From NCBI RefSeq assembly GCF_019679435.2, contig NZ_CP139781.1, positions 4,894,001 to 4,958,000 of the forward strand: 64,000 nt of DNA. The letters run 5' to 3'. Positions 61,360 to 64,000 of the stretch are shown here, in pieces. The position numbers and the translations under genes were made by a program. Each line of letters begins with the position of its first letter. Position 1 is the stretch's first letter. The stretch comes from Actomonas aquatica. GTDB taxonomy: Bacteria; Verrucomicrobiota; Verrucomicrobiia; Opitutales; Opitutaceae. The notes below the pieces were generated by a model that had not been told where the DNA came from, did no database searches, and saw only the letters and a list, made by a program, of their open reading frames with translations.

Positions 61360-62223
61360 TCAGAGGTTGAAGCGTTGGTGTAGGGTGTGATCCCAGGCGG
61401 CGCGGGCGGGGCCTTCGGCGTCGCCGGGCCCGAGGGAGAGGAGGATGGAACCGGTGGCGTCGGCGAGGTGAAGCCAGAGGCCGCGGGTGCTCGCCTCAAG
61501 GTGCGGATGCAGTGCGTTGTGGTGGGCGAGTTGCACGGTGGTGCGACGATCACCGGCCTGCAGCAGGTGCGGGTCGCAGCTCACGGCGGCGGGCACGAAA
61601 ACACGGTGGTGGAAGACGTCGCCGGTGTGCAGGCAAACGGTGACCGGCTGAGGGTCGGCACCGAGCTGTTGGAGGAATTCGCTGATCGCGGCCGGCGAGG
61701 CCTCGAGGGCCCACGCCCGACGCGGCAGGCGCGGGAGTTCGTAGGAGGAAAACGGGGCGGCTGGGAGCTCGGGCAGTTCCGCTGGAGTCCGTTCAGCCAA
61801 GGTGCCGAGCAATAGGGCCCAGGCGATGGCCGGAGCATCGGGCGCGGCGCATACCTGCATAAATTCGGCTCCGTGAGTATTGATAAAGTCGATACGACCC
61901 GGTGATCCGCAGCAGTCGCAGGGGGACAGCTGGGCCCAGACGTTGCTCCAGTTGTGGTAGTGAAAACGCAGGCGGCAATCGGGCCGCTGGAAATCGCCGG
62001 AGATGGTGTCACCCACCGGGAAGGGGCCGAGCGATATGAGTCGGGCGCGGGCGTGCCGGGTTTGGAGGGCGAGCCGGGGTTCTTCGCCCAGGCGTTGAAA
62101 GTGTCGCGGCCAGTCCAGGGTGAGGGGGATGCGACCATCGGCGGTGGTGGCGAAGCAACGGGACAGCCGGGCGGAGGTCGTGGCCGAGGGCGAGGACGGA
62201 TGGGCGGAAAAACGGGAGAACAT
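61360..62223 (-). CDS. HmuS/ChuS-like heme-utilisation protein
   Basis: 287 residues from the ATG at 62223; an upstream start at 62262 is possible. Two halves each resemble the HmuS/ChuX fold: in the first, RLALQTRHARARLISLGPF, FHYHNWSNVWAQ and GRIDFINTHGAEFMQVC; in the second, VTVCLHTGDVFHHRVFVPA, HNALHPHLEA and GLWLHLADATGSILLSLGP. A CDCC cluster in the first half is unusual. HmuS-type proteins bind or degrade heme in the cytoplasm. It lies between the TonB receptor and the flavodoxin gene. Sequence match is by pattern, so moderate certainty. Confidence 0.6.
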   Translation of the reverse strand: MFSRFSAHPSSPSATTSARLSRCFATTADGRIPLTLDWPRHFQRLGEEPRLALQTRHARARLISLGPFPVGDTISGDFQRPDCRLRFHYHNWSNVWAQLSPCDCCGSPGRIDFINTHGAEFMQVCAAPDAPAIAWALLLGTLAERTPAELPELPAAPFSSYELPRLPRRAWALEASPAAISEFLQQLGADPQPVTVCLHTGDVFHHRVFVPAAVSCDPHLLQAGDRRTTVQLAHHNALHPHLEASTRGLWLHLADATGSILLSLGPGDAEGPARAAWDHTLHQRFNL

Positions 62224-62400
62224 GAGTGTGGTTGCGGGCGGTCGAATTGAGGCCGTTAGCATCGCAGATTCGGCGGTGGATTCTCCACTCGCGGCCGGTC
62301 AATTAAGGCCCGCCGAGGGTCCCTGCGGCAGGGATAAGTCCGAGCCGCAGGGAAAGGCCGAGGCGGTTGACGATGGGACCGGCGCAACCGACCACCGGAG

Positions 62401-64000
62401 TCAGAATTCGGCGGTGAAGGTCACGGTGGCGTTGAAGGGTTCGCCCGGGCGGCCGCCGAGAAACTGGGCGAGGTCGTAGTAGGCCTCGTCGGTGACGTTG
62501 TTGAGGTTGAGCTGGACGTTCCAGTGGTCCGGATTGTCGTAGCGCACGATGGCGTCGATCGTGGTGAAGGCGTCGACGTAGGCCTGGGCGATACCGAAGG
62601 AGGTGGAATTGATCGAGCGCCGGCCGGTATGGGTCACCCCACCGCCGAGGGTCACCCGACCGCCCGCAAACTCGGTGGCCAACACATGCTGGGCCCAGAC
62701 CGAGCCAAAGACGCGGGGCAGGCCTTTCTGCAGTCCCGTGACCGTGCCGGTGCCCGGATCCCGGCGGGTGCGGGGATCCTGGTAAGTGGCGTTGGCGTTG
62801 ATCATCCAGCGGTCGGTGAGGTTGACGTTGAGATCAAGCTCGGCGCCGCGGGTTTCCTCGTAGCCGTCGTAGCGGTAGGGATCCACCTCGATGTTGTAGG
62901 TCGGTGAACCAGGGTCGTCGTCGTAGAGTGGGTTGCCGTAGCGGAGGTGGGTCCGCGAGGTGGCGAACAACGCGGTGGAGAAGAGGAGACGGCCGTCGAG
63001 CATCTGGTGGCGCAGGCCGATCTCGAAGTTTTCCGATTCGCTGTCGGGCGGGTTGTTGAGACTAACCGAGCCCGTGACACTGTAGGCCGTGCGCCCTTGT
63101 GCGGCGGTCACGAAGACCGAGGTCTGGGGCCGCACCCGCCAGGACAGGCCGGCGTTGTAGTTGAGCCCTTCGTCGCTGGAGGCGACCGGCAGGGGATCGC
63201 CGGAACGTTGGAGGTTGTTGTCGTAGTCCTGTTTGATGCGGTTGTAACCGACGGCGAAGCGGGCCGTGAGATCGTGGGGCAAGGTGATCACATCCTGCAG
63301 GCCGGCTCCGATCGAGGTCACGTCCTTGGTGTAGTCAGATGATGGATACTGCTCGTAGTCTTCGAATCGACCGGTGGGCCAGTTGGGGGAGCGGATATCG
63401 TAGATGTAGGGGACGGGGTTGGCGGCCGAGCGGGAATTGTCGGCGTCGTAGACGCTCCAGTTCTGCGTCTCGTAGTCTCGCCATTCGAGGTAGGATGTCG
63501 CCAGCAGATCGTGGGTGACCTCGCCGCGGGAGATGCGGTGTTTCAACTCCGCGAAGTATTGCAGAGTGTCTTCCTGAAAATCGACCTTGCGGTATTCCTG
63601 ACGGCGGGCGGCGTAGGGATACAGCACGCCGTTTTCGACGAGGGGGGCGCGGGGAGCGGCGTTGATGCTGCCGTTGCGGTTCCAGTAGACGTAATTGTAG
63701 GCGCCGGTCTGGCGCACGTAGTCGGAGCCGTAGGAACGGAACTGCGCGTATTGGGCGAAGGCGGTGTCGGCGCCGATGGACCAATCATGGCGGACCTTGA
63801 AGCGGAATTCCTCGCCGTCGGTCGGTCGGGCCAGGGGTGAGATGAGGCTCACGTTCCCGAGGTCGAACGGTTGCGTGCCGTCGCCGGGCGCGAGGCTGTC
63901 GATGAGTTGTTGCTGTTGATCGGGCGTGAGCTGCACGCGTCCGCCGCCGGTCGGGCCGTTGGGGATGTCGGCGACCGTGGCCTCCGCGGCCGGCACGCCG
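62401..64000 (-). CDS. TonB-dependent receptor, C-terminal part (start beyond window)
   Basis: An open frame runs from the right edge to the stop at 62401, at least 533 codons. It is a beta-barrel with repeated outer-membrane strand patterns (RHDWSIGADTAFAQYAQFRS, NFEIGLRHQMLDGRLLFSTA, ETRGAELDLNVNLTDRWMI) and ends in NATVTFTAEF with terminal Phe. The signal peptide and plug are outside the window. Downstream genes (HmuS-like, flavodoxin) suggest an iron or heme substrate; the strand motifs resemble siderophore receptors. Confidence 0.9.
   Translation of the reverse strand, partial: GVPAAEATVADIPNGPTGGGRVQLTPDQQQQLIDSLAPGDGTQPFDLGNVSLISPLARPTDGEEFRFKVRHDWSIGADTAFAQYAQFRSYGSDYVRQTGAYNYVYWNRNGSINAAPRAPLVENGVLYPYAARRQEYRKVDFQEDTLQYFAELKHRISRGEVTHDLLATSYLEWRDYETQNWSVYDADNSRSAANPVPYIYDIRSPNWPTGRFEDYEQYPSSDYTKDVTSIGAGLQDVITLPHDLTARFAVGYNRIKQDYDNNLQRSGDPLPVASSDEGLNYNAGLSWRVRPQTSVFVTAAQGRTAYSVTGSVSLNNPPDSESENFEIGLRHQMLDGRLLFSTALFATSRTHLRYGNPLYDDDPGSPTYNIEVDPYRYDGYEETRGAELDLNVNLTDRWMINANATYQDPRTRRDPGTGTVTGLQKGLPRVFGSVWAQHVLATEFAGGRVTLGGGVTHTGRRSINSTSFGIAQAYVDAFTTIDAIVRYDNPDHWNVQLNLNNVTDEAYYDLAQFLGGRPGEPFNATVTFTAEF

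Overview
The window is GC-rich, gene-dense bacterial chromosome from a Gram-negative organism. It carries four TonB-dependent outer-membrane receptors, a molybdate ABC pair, a PEP-CTERM sorted protein, a GH9 cellulase-type hydrolase, S46 and tricorn peptidases and large hybrid histidine kinases. This mix, together with numerous short hairpin repeats, suggests a Verrucomicrobiota bacterium, probably Opitutaceae. That placement is inference from gene style; the window has no rRNA or other phylogenetic anchor. No tRNA, rRNA, CRISPR array, transposase or prophage was seen.

Layout. 0-8.4 kb is mostly housekeeping: comEC (cut by the window edge), rarA, a SUKH-like protein, an MFS transporter, a small secreted protein, a transglutaminase-like protein, then ribH-nusB and ftsY. 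8.4-15.3 kb holds a 1325-residue hybrid kinase with a very long periplasmic sensor, then a zinc-type TonB receptor with His/Asp/Glu-rich loops and a small companion membrane protein. 15.5-24.9 kb has an S46 dipeptidyl-peptidase, a small membrane protein, a giant tricorn-like protease and a hybrid kinase whose ATP-binding domain has lost its signature motifs. 25-32.5 kb looks like a copper module: a BNR-repeat protein fused to a CusF-type domain, a second CusF-type protein, a TonB receptor with a CxxxM motif and a small companion, with a DUF3160 protein among them. 32.6-38.3 kb has a DUF1653 protein, a Phd/PIN toxin-antitoxin pair, a GH9 enzyme and ppc. 38.4-43 kb is a run of minus-strand genes: a 392-residue membrane-anchored protein, DUF3127, a PhoD-like phosphatase, modA and modB. 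43.1-48.8 kb is one 1880-residue coiled-coil protein with near-identical 81-residue repeats. 48.8-55.7 kb has a uracil/xanthine permease, a VOC protein, a second transglutaminase, several unknowns and a PEP-CTERM protein. 55.7-64 kb is an iron/heme island on the minus strand: PepSY-TM protein, siderophore receptor, unusual Fur, two small Cys proteins, flavodoxin, HmuS-like protein and a TonB receptor cut by the window end.

The strongest unexplained structure is non-coding. Short perfect hairpins with 2-4-nt loops, in about eight sequence families, are strung into arrays at 17.6-18.1, 19.1-19.7, 29.1-29.5 and 50.8-50.9 kb, with single modules at 3.26 and 38.35 kb. In the three large arrays the modules keep the same cyclic order, so the array appears to be copied as a composite unit. 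Five of the six sites lie between convergent genes. A second class, long imperfect palindromes of about 110-140 bases, occurs at 5.1, 7.4 and 56.8 kb.
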